The notes below the pieces were generated by a model. The model ran no database searches, was not told the DNA's origin, and saw only the letters and a program-made list of their open reading frames with translations. Source: Burkholderia sp. SRS-46 (GTDB taxonomy: Bacteria; Pseudomonadota; Gammaproteobacteria; Burkholderiales; Burkholderiaceae). From it: a stretch of DNA of 64,000 nucleotides. The translations under genes and the position numbers were made by a program. Every line of letters begins with the position of its first letter. Position 1 is the stretch's first letter. The stretch is from NCBI RefSeq assembly GCF_004343775.1, contig NZ_PTXL01000006.1:607671-671670 (forward strand), written 5' to 3'. Shown piece by piece: positions 53,486 to 62,648 of this stretch.

Positions 53486-54603
53486 CCCAGCCCCACGTTC
53501 TGGAACAGCATCGCGAACACCGCGTCGGCGAGGATCACGACCGTGATCGACGTGACGACCGACGTCGTCGTGCCTTCGCCGAGGCTCTGCGAGTTCGCCT
53601 TGATGCGGAAGCCGAAATGGCACGCGACGAGCGCGATCAGCATCCCGAACACCACCCCCTTGCCGAGGCCGATGTACAGGTTCGCGATCGGCACGACGCC
53701 CGGCAGCGAACGCATGAAGTAGTTGAAGTCGATGCCGAGCGCGAGCTTCGCGGCAACCGCGCCACCCGTGAGCGCGACGATGTTGGTCCACATCACGAGC
53801 AGCGGCATCGCGACGCCGAGCGCGAGCACCCGCGGCAGGATCAGCCGCAGCCCGTGCGGGATGCCCATCACGCGCATCGCGTCGAGCTCCTCCGTCACGC
53901 GCATCACGCCGATCTGCGCGGTGATCGCCGAGCCCGAGCGGCCGGCGACGAGGATCGCCGACAGCACCGGGCCGAGCTCGCGGATCACCGACAGCCCGAG
54001 GATGTTCACGATGTAGCGGTTCGCACCGAAGGTCTGCAGCTGCTGCGCGGACAGATAGCTCAGCACGATGCCGATCAGGAACGCGACCAGCGCGGTGATC
54101 GGCAGCGCCTGTGCACCGGCGCTGTAGATGTTCGCCGACGTTTCCTTCCACGGCATCGTCTTCGGCCGGCGCAGCACCGACAGCGCGTCGAGGATCACCC
54201 GGCCGAACATCGCGATGCCGCCCTGCAGGTGCTCCGCGAACGTGAACAGCGCCCGGCCGAGGCGCGTGACGGGATCGAAGCGGGCCACGCGCTCGGGCGC
54301 CTCGCGCTGGCTGTCGAGCCGCTCGATGCGCTCGAAGATCGTGCGCTGCGTGTCGGTGAGCGCGATGCCGGACGGCAGGCTGCGGCCCCAGACGCGCCAC
54401 AGCGCCTGGCCGCCGACGTGGTCCATCCGCTCGATCGCGGACAGGTCCCATTCGCGCACGCGTTCTTTCGCCAGGCCGGCGACGCGGCGCACGACGCCGC
54501 GATTGCGCGCCAGCGCCAGCGCCGTCCACTGCCCGGACAGGCGCACGGTCGGGCCCTGGCCGCCAGCGTCGACCGACAGGCCGGGAGGGGTTTCGAAATC
54601 CAA
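53482..54603 (-). CDS. MlaE family permease with fused N-terminal STAS domain
   Basis: A 373-residue protein. Residues 1-100 form a STAS-like domain, as in MlaB, fused to an MlaE permease (about 120-373, five or six helices, with GRSGSAITAQIG and the EELDAMRVMGIPH loop). In E. coli the STAS protein MlaB is separate; here it appears built in. The start is a TTG with no strong ribosome binding site; an exact N-terminus is uncertain. First gene of the unit. Confidence 0.88.
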   Translation of the reverse strand: MDFETPPGLSVDAGGQGPTVRLSGQWTALALARNRGVVRRVAGLAKERVREWDLSAIERMDHVGGQALWRVWGRSLPSGIALTDTQRTIFERIERLDSQREAPERVARFDPVTRLGRALFTFAEHLQGGIAMFGRVILDALSVLRRPKTMPWKETSANIYSAGAQALPITALVAFLIGIVLSYLSAQQLQTFGANRYIVNILGLSVIRELGPVLSAILVAGRSGSAITAQIGVMRVTEELDAMRVMGIPHGLRLILPRVLALGVAMPLLVMWTNIVALTGGAVAAKLALGIDFNYFMRSLPGVVPIANLYIGLGKGVVFGMLIALVACHFGFRIKANSQSLGEGTTTSVVTSITVVILADAVFAMLFQNVGLG

Positions 54604-54635
54604 GGCGGCTTGTTTGCAATAGGGTGACAGCGGCC

Positions 54636-54641
54636 ATTGTA
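54636..54641 (-). promoter_or_regulatory. Candidate -10 box of the Mla/PqiC-like operon
   Basis: TACAAT on the minus strand, 33 bases before the permease start. The remaining divergent gap to 54912 (309 bases in all) shows no gene. Confidence 0.35.
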
Positions 54642-54912
54642 GCGAACCGCCCGCCGCCGCGACGTGAGGATTTCCGCCGGGGTGCGCAGGCGATCCGGCC
54701 GCCGGGGTGCCGGCGCGCCATGCCGCCGGACGGCGCCCGCCATGCCCCGCCGCAGGGCAGCGGGCGGCCGCCTTCCGGCACGCCGTCGCACGCCTTTCAT
54801 TCCTCCGTCACGAATCCTTTCGATACTCTCACGCGCCGCACCGCAGGCCGTCGGTGCGCGCACCGCTTTTCGTGCGGACCACGACAACACAGAACACCAA
54901 CCAGGACAACCG

Positions 54913-56967
54913 ATGCGACTCCCCTCGCTTCCCAGCCATCGCGCGCCGGCAGCCGCCGCGCTCGCGAGCCTCGCCTTGCTCGCCGCCTGCAACGGCGACG
55001 ACATCACCGCCCCGCCCGCCTCGCAGGCGCCCGTGGGCACGAAGGCGACCCTTGCGCTGCTCGAGACGACCGATCTGCACACCAACGTGGTGTCGTATGA
55101 CTATTTCAAGCTCGCGGCCGACAACTCGCTCGGCTTCGAGCGCGTCGCGACGCTGATCGCGCAGGCGCGCGCGCAGTATCCGAACACGCTGCTGCTCGAC
55201 AACGGCGACACGATCCAGGGCACCGCGCTCGCCGACTACCAGGCGCTCGTGAACCCGGTCGGCTGCGACCAGACGCTCGCGATCTACAAGGTGATGAACG
55301 CCGCCAGGTTCGACGGCGGCGGGATCGGCAACCACGAATTCAACTACGGGCTGCCGTACCTGTCGCAGGTGACCGGCAACACGTTCGACGTCGACGGGCT
55401 GCCCGCGCCCGCGCAGCAGAAGAAGTGCGCGGGCCCGGCGTTCCCGCAGGTGCTCGCGAACGTGATCAGCGCGCGCACCAACGCGCCGCTGTTCACGCCG
55501 TACACGATCCTCACCCGCACGGTGAGCGCGATCGCGCCGGACGGCAGCACGGTCAGCGCGCCGGTCAAGATCGGCATCATCGGCTTCACGCCGCCCGCGA
55601 TCATGAACTGGGACAAGCGCTGGCTCGACGGCAAGGTCTACACGACCGGCCTGAAGGAAGCGGCCGAGAAGTACGTGCCGGAGATGCGCGCGAAGGGCGC
55701 CGACCTCGTCGTCGCGATCTCGCACGGCGGGCTCGACAACTCGGCGTACTCGCCGACGATGGAGAACGGCAGCTGGTGGCTGTCGACCGTGCCGGGCATC
55801 GACGCGATGCTGATCGGCCACTCGCACCAGGTGTTCCCGGACGCGAACAGCACCGTGCCGCAGTTCAACCTGCCGGGCGTCGACAAGGTCAAGGGCACCG
55901 TCAACGGCGTGCCGACCGTGATGGCGAACTTCTGGGGCAAGCACCTCGGCGTGATCAAGCTCGGCCTCGCGTTCGACGGCAAGACCTGGAGCGTCGACAA
56001 GTCGCAGACCACCGTCGAGGCGCGCGCGATCCAGAACGCCGACAAGAGCTACGTCGCCGCCGATCCGTCGGTCGCGGCCGCGATCGCCGCCGAGCACCAG
56101 GCGACCATCAACTACGTGAAGACGCCGATCGGCTCGACCGACTACCGGATGACCTCGTATTTCGCCGACGTCGGCGATCCGGGCGCGATCCAGATCGTCA
56201 ACGAGGCGCAGGCCGACTACGTGAAGACCTACGTGCAGGCGAACCTGCCGCAATACGCGTCGCTGCCGGTGCTGTCGGTCAGCGCGCCGTTCAAGAGCGG
56301 CTTCGGCGGCGGCAACGACTTCACCGACGTCGCGCCGGGCGCGCTCGCGATCAACAACGCGGCCGACCTGTACCTGTATCCGAACACCGTGTACGCGGTG
56401 AAGGTGAGCGGCGCGGACGTGAAGAACTGGCTCGAGACGGCCGCGAAGCGCTTCAACCGGATCGACCCGACGCAGGCGAGCGTCCAGAAGCTCGTCAGCA
56501 GCTTCCCCGGCTACAACTTCGACATGTTCACGTCGCCCGACCTGACCTACGAGATCGACGTCACGCAGCCGGTCGGCAGCCGGATCAGGAACCTCGCGTA
56601 CAAGGGCGCGCCGATCGACCCGAACGCGCAGCTCATCGTCGCGACCAACAACTACCGCGCGAGCGGCGGCGGCAACTTCCCGGGCCTCGACGGCAGCAAG
56701 ACGATCTTCGCGTCGCCGGACGCGAACCGCGACGTGCTGATCGCGTTCATCAAGAAGCGCGGCGCGATCACCCGCGCGGCGGACGGCGCGCAGCGCAGCT
56801 GGCGCTTCACGAAGCTCGCGAGCTCGGTCGCGCACGTGCAGTTCGCGTCCGCGCCGAACCGCCTCGCCGACGCGGCGGCAGCCGGCCTCGTCGGCATCAC
56901 GCAGGTGGCGGCCGACGACGGCTCGGGCAAGAACCTCGCCACCTACGAGATCGACCTGACGCAATGA
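54913..56967 (+). CDS. Bifunctional 2',3'-cyclic nucleotide phosphodiesterase / nucleotidase lipoprotein
   Basis: A 684-residue metallophosphoesterase. Signal peptide with lipobox LAAC (C26). The N-terminal calcineurin-like domain has TTDLHTN (D54, H56), DNGDTIQG, GNHEFNYG, SHGG and GHSHQVF; the C-terminal 5'-nucleotidase domain carries the substrate-binding region. It resembles CpdB, which hydrolyses 2',3'-cyclic nucleotides and 3'-nucleotides in the periplasm for salvage. AGGA precedes the ATG. The next gene overlaps its stop (ATGA). Confidence 0.9.
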   Translation: MRLPSLPSHRAPAAAALASLALLAACNGDDITAPPASQAPVGTKATLALLETTDLHTNVVSYDYFKLAADNSLGFERVATLIAQARAQYPNTLLLDNGDTIQGTALADYQALVNPVGCDQTLAIYKVMNAARFDGGGIGNHEFNYGLPYLSQVTGNTFDVDGLPAPAQQKKCAGPAFPQVLANVISARTNAPLFTPYTILTRTVSAIAPDGSTVSAPVKIGIIGFTPPAIMNWDKRWLDGKVYTTGLKEAAEKYVPEMRAKGADLVVAISHGGLDNSAYSPTMENGSWWLSTVPGIDAMLIGHSHQVFPDANSTVPQFNLPGVDKVKGTVNGVPTVMANFWGKHLGVIKLGLAFDGKTWSVDKSQTTVEARAIQNADKSYVAADPSVAAAIAAEHQATINYVKTPIGSTDYRMTSYFADVGDPGAIQIVNEAQADYVKTYVQANLPQYASLPVLSVSAPFKSGFGGGNDFTDVAPGALAINNAADLYLYPNTVYAVKVSGADVKNWLETAAKRFNRIDPTQASVQKLVSSFPGYNFDMFTSPDLTYEIDVTQPVGSRIRNLAYKGAPIDPNAQLIVATNNYRASGGGNFPGLDGSKTIFASPDANRDVLIAFIKKRGAITRAADGAQRSWRFTKLASSVAHVQFASAPNRLADAAAAGLVGITQVAADDGSGKNLATYEIDLTQ

Positions 56968-57812
56968 GGCACGCAATGCGACCGATCCGCACGATGCGGC
57001 CCGCCGAGGCCGGCCTGGCCGGCGCCGCGCGGCGCCTGCTGCGCGTGAAACTCCCGCCGGCCGCGCTGCTCGGCGCGGCGGCGGCGCTCGTGGCCGCCGC
57101 CGTCGCGGCCGGCGGCTGGCGCGGCGCCGGCCCCGCGCCGAGCACCGCGCAGCTCGACGAATGGCAGGCGATGGTCACGCAGGCCACCGAACCGCGCGCG
57201 CTCGCCCGGCTGCGCGACCTCGCGCGCGCGGGGTCGGGCGGCGCGCAGGCGGCGCTCGGCGTCGCGCTCGCCGAGGCCCGCGAGCCGGGCCTGCGCGACG
57301 AAGGGCGCGGCTGGCTCGAAACCGCCGCGCAGGGCGGCGACGCCGCGGCCGCGCGGCGCGCGCAGTTCGCGCTCGGCAAGGCGCTGCTGCTCGGCAGCGG
57401 CGGCCAGCCGAAGGACTATGCGCGGGCCCGCGCGCTGCTCGGCGCGGCGGCCGGGCACGGCGATCCGGCCGCGGCCTACTACCTCGGCCTGATCTACCGC
57501 AGCGGCTACGGCACGGCCGCCGATCCGGCGCAGGCGGCGCGCTGGTTCGAGCAGGCGTCGCGCGCGGACATCCCGGCCGCCGACTTCATGCTCGCGAACG
57601 CGTATCGCGACGGCAGCGGCGTGCCGCGCGACGAATCGCGCGCGTTCGCGCTGTACCGGCGCGCGGCCGAGCACGAGCTGCCGGAAGCGGTGCAGACGCT
57701 CGCGATGGCCTATCGCAACGGCGAGCTGGGGCTCAAGCCCGACGCGGACGCGTTCCACGCGCAGTGGATCGAGACCGCGCATGCGCTGAAGCATCCGGTC
57801 GTCGCGCCGTGA
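56964..57812 (+). CDS. Sel1-repeat (tetratricopeptide-like) membrane-anchored protein
   Basis: A 282-residue protein with one hydrophobic N-terminal segment (about 33-50) and four to five Sel1-like repeats (about 90-275; units such as YLGLIYRSGYGTAADPAQAARWFEQA). Sel1 proteins act as scaffolds for protein contacts. It is coupled to the nucleotidase gene by an ATGA overlap, so the two may work together in the periplasm; the partner is unknown. Confidence 0.82.
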   Translation: MRHAMRPIRTMRPAEAGLAGAARRLLRVKLPPAALLGAAAALVAAAVAAGGWRGAGPAPSTAQLDEWQAMVTQATEPRALARLRDLARAGSGGAQAALGVALAEAREPGLRDEGRGWLETAAQGGDAAAARRAQFALGKALLLGSGGQPKDYARARALLGAAAGHGDPAAAYYLGLIYRSGYGTAADPAQAARWFEQASRADIPAADFMLANAYRDGSGVPRDESRAFALYRRAAEHELPEAVQTLAMAYRNGELGLKPDADAFHAQWIETAHALKHPVVAP

Positions 57813-58001
57813 CGATTCGCGTGCGCGCACGCGTGCGAACCCACGGAGCCGCGGCGGCCTGACGCGCATGACCTGACGTCCCGCGCATCGATCGCCCGGA
57901 AGCGGCATCGATCGCGGGGCGCGGGCGCGCGCGCCGGTCGATCTGCGCGCGGCGATGCCTTACCATGCCGCCTCACAATAAAACCTGAGAGGACCGCATC
58001 C

Positions 58002-58532
58002 ATGTCGCATCGCCTGTCCGGCCTTCGCGCCGCCGTCGGCGCCATCGCCGCCGCCCCGTTCGTCGCGCTCGCCGCGCCGCCCGCCCATCCCGATATCTTC
58101 AACGCCGCGATCTGCAAGCCGCCGCTTACGTCGAACCTGATGAGCGCGATCTACGACACCGTCAAGGCGAACGATCCGAAGCCGGACGAGTCGATGTTGG
58201 GCGCCGCGGTGTTTCGTCTGCCGGAGCCGATCCGTCGGGACGGCTTCACGACGCAGAACGTCGTGTTCACCAGTACGGGGATCGGCGTGCTCGTGGACGG
58301 CGAAGTCGCCGGCCAGCTCGCGGAACGCTACACGCTCGCCCGCGAGAAGGGCCACCTGCTGGGCGCGTCGTCGGTCGGCTACTCCCGCCGGCTGACGGTC
58401 CGCGGTCCGGGCGGCGCGCTGATCCTCGTGTCGGCCCGCCAAGGCCCGGCACTGAAGGGCAAGACGCTGCTTGCCTGCGAAATGACGTCCGAGGAAGACA
58501 TCAAGGCGCTGGAGCAGATGGAAAAGCGCTAA
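58002..58532 (+). CDS. Exported protein of unknown function
   Basis: A 176-residue protein with signal peptide (about 1-25, cleaved after ALA or AAP) and a mature region with two cysteines (ICK, ACEM) that may form a disulfide. No domain recognised. It stands alone between the Sel1 gene and birA, 189 and 112 bases apart. Confidence 0.7.
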   Translation: MSHRLSGLRAAVGAIAAAPFVALAAPPAHPDIFNAAICKPPLTSNLMSAIYDTVKANDPKPDESMLGAAVFRLPEPIRRDGFTTQNVVFTSTGIGVLVDGEVAGQLAERYTLAREKGHLLGASSVGYSRRLTVRGPGGALILVSARQGPALKGKTLLACEMTSEEDIKALEQMEKR

Positions 58533-58631
58533 GCCGCACGGCGGCGCACCGGCGCCGCTCGCGTGCGGGCCGCCGCACCTCGCCCCGCATGTCGCCCGCG
58601 CCGCGCCGCGCGCGGCTTCGCCCCCTGTCGC

Positions 58632-58637
58632 TACAAT
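58632..58637 (+). promoter_or_regulatory. Candidate -10 box of birA, giving a nearly leaderless mRNA
   Basis: TACAAT ends eight bases before the birA ATG (58645), so a start seven bases downstream would be at or next to the ATG. No clear -35. Confidence 0.35.
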
Positions 58638-58644
58638 AAGAGCC

Positions 58645-59565
58645 ATGAACGCCCCCACCTCCTCCGACACGCCCGAATCCGGCGACCCGCACATCGCGCG
58701 CGGCCGCCTCGAGGCGCACCTGGACGCCACGCCGCGCGCGTGGCCGCTCGACATCGTCGCCGCGACCGGCTCGACCAACGCCGACCTCGCCGCCCGCCTG
58801 AAGGCGCTGCCGCGCACCGCGAACGCGTTGCCCGCGCCGCTCGTGCGCGTCGCGTTCGAGCAGACGGCCGGCCGGGGCCGGCAGGGCCGCCCGTGGTTCG
58901 CGCAGCCCGGCAACGCGCTGCTCTGCTCGGTCGGCTGCATCGTGCCGCGCCCGGTCGACGCGCTCGGCGGGCTGAGCATCGCGATCGGCGTCGCGCTCGC
59001 CGAAGGGCTCGCCGCGCTGCCGCTCGACGGCCGCAGCGGCGTCGCGCTCAAGTGGCCGAACGACCTGCTGCTGACCGCGACCGACGCCGGCACGCAGCGC
59101 ATCGTCGGCAAGCTGGCCGGGATCCTGATCGAAACGGTGTGGACGACGGCCGACGCGACCGCCGTCGTGATCGGCTTCGGCGTCAACGTGCGCGGTGCGG
59201 AAACCGTCGCCGCGCAGGTCGACGCGCAGCGCGCGCGCGAAGCGTCGCTCGCGGGCGCGCTGCCGCCCGCCGCGCTGTCGTCCGCGTGGTCGTCCGCGAA
59301 CCTCACCGATGCGCTCGCCGCCGCGCTGAACGCGCTGACGCCCGCGCTCGCGCAGTTCGCGACCGACGGGCTCGCGCCGTTCCTGCCGCGCTGGCATGCG
59401 CGGCATGCTTACGCGGGCCGCGAAGTGGTGCTGCTCGAGCAAGGCGTCGAGCGCGCCCGCGGCCTCGCGACCGGTATCGACGCGGCGGGCCAGCTGCTGC
59501 TCGAGACGCCCGCCGGCGTGCAGGCGATCGCGGCCGGCGACGTGTCGCTGCGCGAGGCGCAATGA
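58645..59565 (+). CDS. birA: Biotin-[acetyl-CoA carboxylase] ligase
   Basis: A 306-residue biotin protein ligase with GRGRQGRPWF (about 75-84), KWPNDLLL and the C-terminal SH3-like domain. It lacks the N-terminal DNA-binding domain of E. coli BirA, so it should be only an enzyme. It attaches biotin to the carrier subunit of acetyl-CoA carboxylase. coaX overlaps its stop. Confidence 0.94.
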   Translation: MNAPTSSDTPESGDPHIARGRLEAHLDATPRAWPLDIVAATGSTNADLAARLKALPRTANALPAPLVRVAFEQTAGRGRQGRPWFAQPGNALLCSVGCIVPRPVDALGGLSIAIGVALAEGLAALPLDGRSGVALKWPNDLLLTATDAGTQRIVGKLAGILIETVWTTADATAVVIGFGVNVRGAETVAAQVDAQRAREASLAGALPPAALSSAWSSANLTDALAAALNALTPALAQFATDGLAPFLPRWHARHAYAGREVVLLEQGVERARGLATGIDAAGQLLLETPAGVQAIAAGDVSLREAQ

Positions 59566-60350
59566 GCGCACCGGTCCTGCTGATCGACGCCGGCAACAGC
59601 CGGATCAAGTGGGCGCTCGCCGACGCACGGCGCAACCTGGCCGAGACCGGCGCATTCGGCCATGCGCGCGACGGCGGCGGCGATCCGGACTGGTCGGCGC
59701 TGCCGCGCCCGCGCGGCGCGTGGATCTCGAACGTCGCCGGCGCGGACGTGGCCGTGCGGCTCGACGCGCTGCTCGACGCCCGCTGGCCGGGCCTGCCGCG
59801 CACGACGATCCGCGCGTGCGCCGCGCAGTGCGGCGTGACGAACGCCTACACGACGCCCGACCAGCTCGGCAGCGACCGGTGGGCCGGGATGATCGGCGCG
59901 CACGCGGCGTTTCCGGGCGAACCGCTGCTGATCGCGACGTTCGGCACCGCGACGACGCTCGAGGCGCTGCGCGCGGACGGCCGCTTCACGGGCGGGCTGA
60001 TCGCGCCGGGCTGGGCGCTGATGATGCGCGCGCTCGGCACGCACACCGCGCAGCTGCCGACGCTGACGGCGGACATCGCGAGCGGCCTGCTGGCCGGCGC
60101 GCAGGCGGCGCCGTTCCAGGTCGACACGCCGCGCTCGCTGTCGGCCGGCTGCCTGTATGCGCAGGCCGGGCTGATCGAGCGCGCATGGCGCGACCTGAAC
60201 GACGCGTGGCAGGCGCCGGTGCGGCTCGTGCTGGCGGGTGGCGCGGCGGACGAGGTCGCGCGCGCGCTGACGGTGCCGCATACGCGGCACGATGCGCTGA
60301 TTCTGTCCGGCCTCGCGCTGATCGCCGCGGAATCCGCCGCGCACGGTTGA
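59562..60350 (+). CDS. coaX: Type III pantothenate kinase
   Basis: A 262-residue CoaX. It starts VLLIDAGNSRIKWAL with D9, and contains TFGTATT and GGLIAPGWALM, the acetate-kinase-fold motifs. It phosphorylates pantothenate in CoA synthesis. Its ATG overlaps the birA stop by four bases; the birA-coaX pairing is widespread. Confidence 0.95.
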   Translation: MSAPVLLIDAGNSRIKWALADARRNLAETGAFGHARDGGGDPDWSALPRPRGAWISNVAGADVAVRLDALLDARWPGLPRTTIRACAAQCGVTNAYTTPDQLGSDRWAGMIGAHAAFPGEPLLIATFGTATTLEALRADGRFTGGLIAPGWALMMRALGTHTAQLPTLTADIASGLLAGAQAAPFQVDTPRSLSAGCLYAQAGLIERAWRDLNDAWQAPVRLVLAGGAADEVARALTVPHTRHDALILSGLALIAAESAAHG

Positions 60351-60400
60351 TGCCGGCCGCCTGCGCGCGCTGCGCGCCGATGGACCGCACACACTGAATC

Positions 60401-60417
60401 GCCTGCCGATGGCAGGC
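60401..60417 (+). terminator. Small hairpin between coaX and a membrane protein gene
   Basis: A 7-bp stem (GCCTGCC / GGCAGGC) with 3-base loop 50 bases after coaX; no T-tract. Confidence 0.35.
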
Positions 60418-60446
60418 TCGATGGGATGACGAAAGGAGTGTCGACG

Positions 60447-60695
60447 ATGCTGCGCTGGCTGATCGCTGTTCTCTTTCTCGCCAACATGCTCGCGCTGGTG
60501 GTGATGCGCGGCGTGTTCGGGCCGCTGCCCGCGGCCGGCCCGCGCGAGCCGGGGATGCTGTTGCGGCAGGTGCGGCCCGACGCGCTGCGCGTCACGCCGC
60601 TCGCGCAGGCGTCCGACCAGCCCGTCGTCGGCGGCCCGATCGCGCCGCCCTCCGTGGCCGCCGTACCGCTCGCGGCATCCGCGCCGGCGCCGTAA
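60447..60695 (+). CDS. Small single-helix membrane protein
   Basis: An 82-residue protein with one membrane helix (about 5-24) and a Pro/Ala-rich tail. AAGGAG lies eight bases before the ATG, which decides this start over the ATG at 60426. Unknown function; often found next to coaX in Burkholderia. Confidence 0.65.
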   Translation: MLRWLIAVLFLANMLALVVMRGVFGPLPAAGPREPGMLLRQVRPDALRVTPLAQASDQPVVGGPIAPPSVAAVPLAASAPAP

Positions 60696-60716
60696 CCCCG
60701 GCCCGGCGCCGTCTGC

Positions 60717-61202
60717 TTACGGCTGCTGCGCGCGCACCTTGTTCAGCAGCGCGGTGGTCGAGCGGTCGTGCTCGAACGGGATCGCGAGCGCGCGGCCGCC
60801 CCAGCCGCGCACCAGCGCGGATTCCGGCAGCGCATCCATGTCGTAGTCGCCGCCCTTCACGAGGATGTCCGGACGGACGGCCTCGATCAGCGAAACGGGC
60901 GTCTGCTCCTCGAATTTCACGACCCAGTCGACGCTTTCGAGCGCCGCGAGCAGCGCCATCCGGTCGTCCTCGCGGTTGATCGGCCGGTCGTCGCCCTTGC
61001 CGAGCATGCGCACCGACGCGTCGCTGTTGACGCCGACGATCAGGCACGCGCCGAGCGCTTTCGCGTCGGCGAGATAGGTGACGTGGCCGCGATGCAGGAT
61101 GTCGAACACCCCGTTCGTAAACACGACGGGCGACGGCAGCGATGCGCGCAGCGCGACGAGGGCGTCGCGGGTGATCAGCTTGCGTTCGAATGTGGCGGGC
61201 AT
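60717..61202 (-). CDS. rfaE2: D-glycero-beta-D-manno-heptose 1-phosphate adenylyltransferase
   Basis: A 161-residue nucleotidyltransferase equal to the C-terminal domain of E. coli HldE. The HRGH motif (37-40) in GVFDILHRGH and GVNSDAS are present. It makes ADP-heptose for the lipopolysaccharide core. The kinase domain must be encoded elsewhere (hldA), as is usual in Burkholderia. Confidence 0.93.
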   Translation of the reverse strand: MPATFERKLITRDALVALRASLPSPVVFTNGVFDILHRGHVTYLADAKALGACLIVGVNSDASVRMLGKGDDRPINREDDRMALLAALESVDWVVKFEEQTPVSLIEAVRPDILVKGGDYDMDALPESALVRGWGGRALAIPFEHDRSTTALLNKVRAQQP

Positions 61203-61258
61203 GATGGATGGTGGCAGGCGGTAGGTAGTGAACGGCGTGCGCGGCGCGCACGCCCAAG

Positions 61259-61289
61259 AAAAAGCCCGCCGGACAGGCCTGGCGGGCTT
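61259..61289 (-). terminator. Intrinsic terminator of the ferritin-like gene
   Basis: Minus-strand 9-bp stem (61262-61270 with 61281-61289, loop 10) followed by five T, 45 bases after the stop. Confidence 0.82.
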
Positions 61290-61333
61290 CGTGTCGCGAT
61301 CGCCGCCGGCCCGGGCCGGCAGGCGCAGCGGCG

Positions 61334-62209
61334 TCAGGCCGGCTGGGCGGCCGACGAACCGTTCTCGGACTGCAGGCGGACGGTGACTTCCTTGCGATAC
61401 CGGTTGAGCTCCTGCGCGGTCGCGAAGGTGCGCTCGAACAGGATCGACAGGTTGTGCAGGATGCGCTCGACGACCTTCTTCTCCCACTCGCCGTCGAAGC
61501 GGATCTGCTCGTCGAGCCAGCGCTCGAGCCACTCCGGATCGGGCAGGCGCGACTGCACGGTGTCGCGCGGGAACAGCGCCTGGTTCACGTGCAGGTTGGT
61601 CGGGTGCAGCGGCTTCTCGGTGCGGCGCGCCGATGCCATCAGCACGCCGATCTTCGCGAACGCCGCGCGCGCGACGTCGCCGCAGTTCGACAGCGCCTTC
61701 TTCATGTAGCGCAGGTACGCGCCGCCGTGGCGGGCTTCGTCACGCGAGATCGTTTCGTAGATGTGCTTGATGACCGGCTCGGTGTGCCAGTCGGCCGCGC
61801 AGCGGTACCAGTGGTTCAGGCGGATCTCGCCGCAGAAGTGCAGCATCAGCGTCTCGAGCGGCGGCGCCGGATCGAACGCGAAGCGCACCGCGTGCAGCTC
61901 CTCCTCGGTCGGCACCATCTCGGGCTTGAAGCGGCGCAGGTATTCCATCAGCACGAGCGAGTGCTTCTGCTCCTCGAAGAACCACACGCTCATGAATGCG
62001 GAAAAGTCGCTGTCGTGCTGGTTGTCGCGCAGGAACATCTCGGTCGCGGGCAGCGCCGACCATTCCGTGATCGCGTTCATCTTGATCGTCTTCGCTTGCT
62101 CGTCGGTGAGCAGCGAGGCGTCGAACTTGTCCCACGGAATGTCCTTCTCCATGTCCCAGCGGACGGCTTCGAGCGACCTGTAAAGTTCCGGATAAAGCAT
62201 GGTGTTCAT
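61334..62209 (-). CDS. Ferritin-like diiron protein
   Basis: A 291-residue helical protein of the ferritin/acyl-ACP-desaturase-like superfamily. The diiron ligand pattern is repeated: TEW and EEQKH in the first half, GEIRLNH and DEARHGG in the second (Glu and Glu-x-x-His pairs). It could be a fatty acid desaturase relative or an oxygen-dependent hydroxylase; substrate unknown. It is alone, with a 439-base gap upstream that has no recognised gene. Confidence 0.8.
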   Translation of the reverse strand: MNTMLYPELYRSLEAVRWDMEKDIPWDKFDASLLTDEQAKTIKMNAITEWSALPATEMFLRDNQHDSDFSAFMSVWFFEEQKHSLVLMEYLRRFKPEMVPTEEELHAVRFAFDPAPPLETLMLHFCGEIRLNHWYRCAADWHTEPVIKHIYETISRDEARHGGAYLRYMKKALSNCGDVARAAFAKIGVLMASARRTEKPLHPTNLHVNQALFPRDTVQSRLPDPEWLERWLDEQIRFDGEWEKKVVERILHNLSILFERTFATAQELNRYRKEVTVRLQSENGSSAAQPA

Positions 62210-62648
62210 GATGGTCCCACCCCTGTTCTGCGCAATGCGACTTCTCTAAACGTGACCGGTACAGCAAATACGCATGGCGATGCGCTTTTTGCAACCAAGA
62301 CTCTAATTTTACGCGTGAAACCGGCCCCCGGACGCACGTTGCGTATCCGGCAGCCGCGCGGCCGCGTCAGCCGCACGTGGGGCACGCTGCGTGCCGCGCT
62401 CCGCTCGAACGGAACCGACCGCGCGTGCCTGAGTGGGGGCCGGCGCTGGCCGGCTTCGCTGGCGAGCCCGTCCGCGGGCCCCTCGCGGGGCGCCCGATCG
62501 GCAGGCTGCTCGATATGGTTTATTCGGCGGCGGCCATGATAGCACGCGTGCATGACGGTTCCGAGACGGGATTCCAGGCGCGTTCCGACCGCCGCGATGC
62601 GGCGATCCGTCGCGCCCCTGCCGCGTCGCGAAAACGTTACCAACCGCG

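Noticed and set aside
62210..62648. Possible small gene in the 439-base gap between the patatin and ferritin-like genes
   Set aside because: No ORF with a good ribosome binding site and non-random composition; only promoter-like AT-rich patches near 62290-62320.
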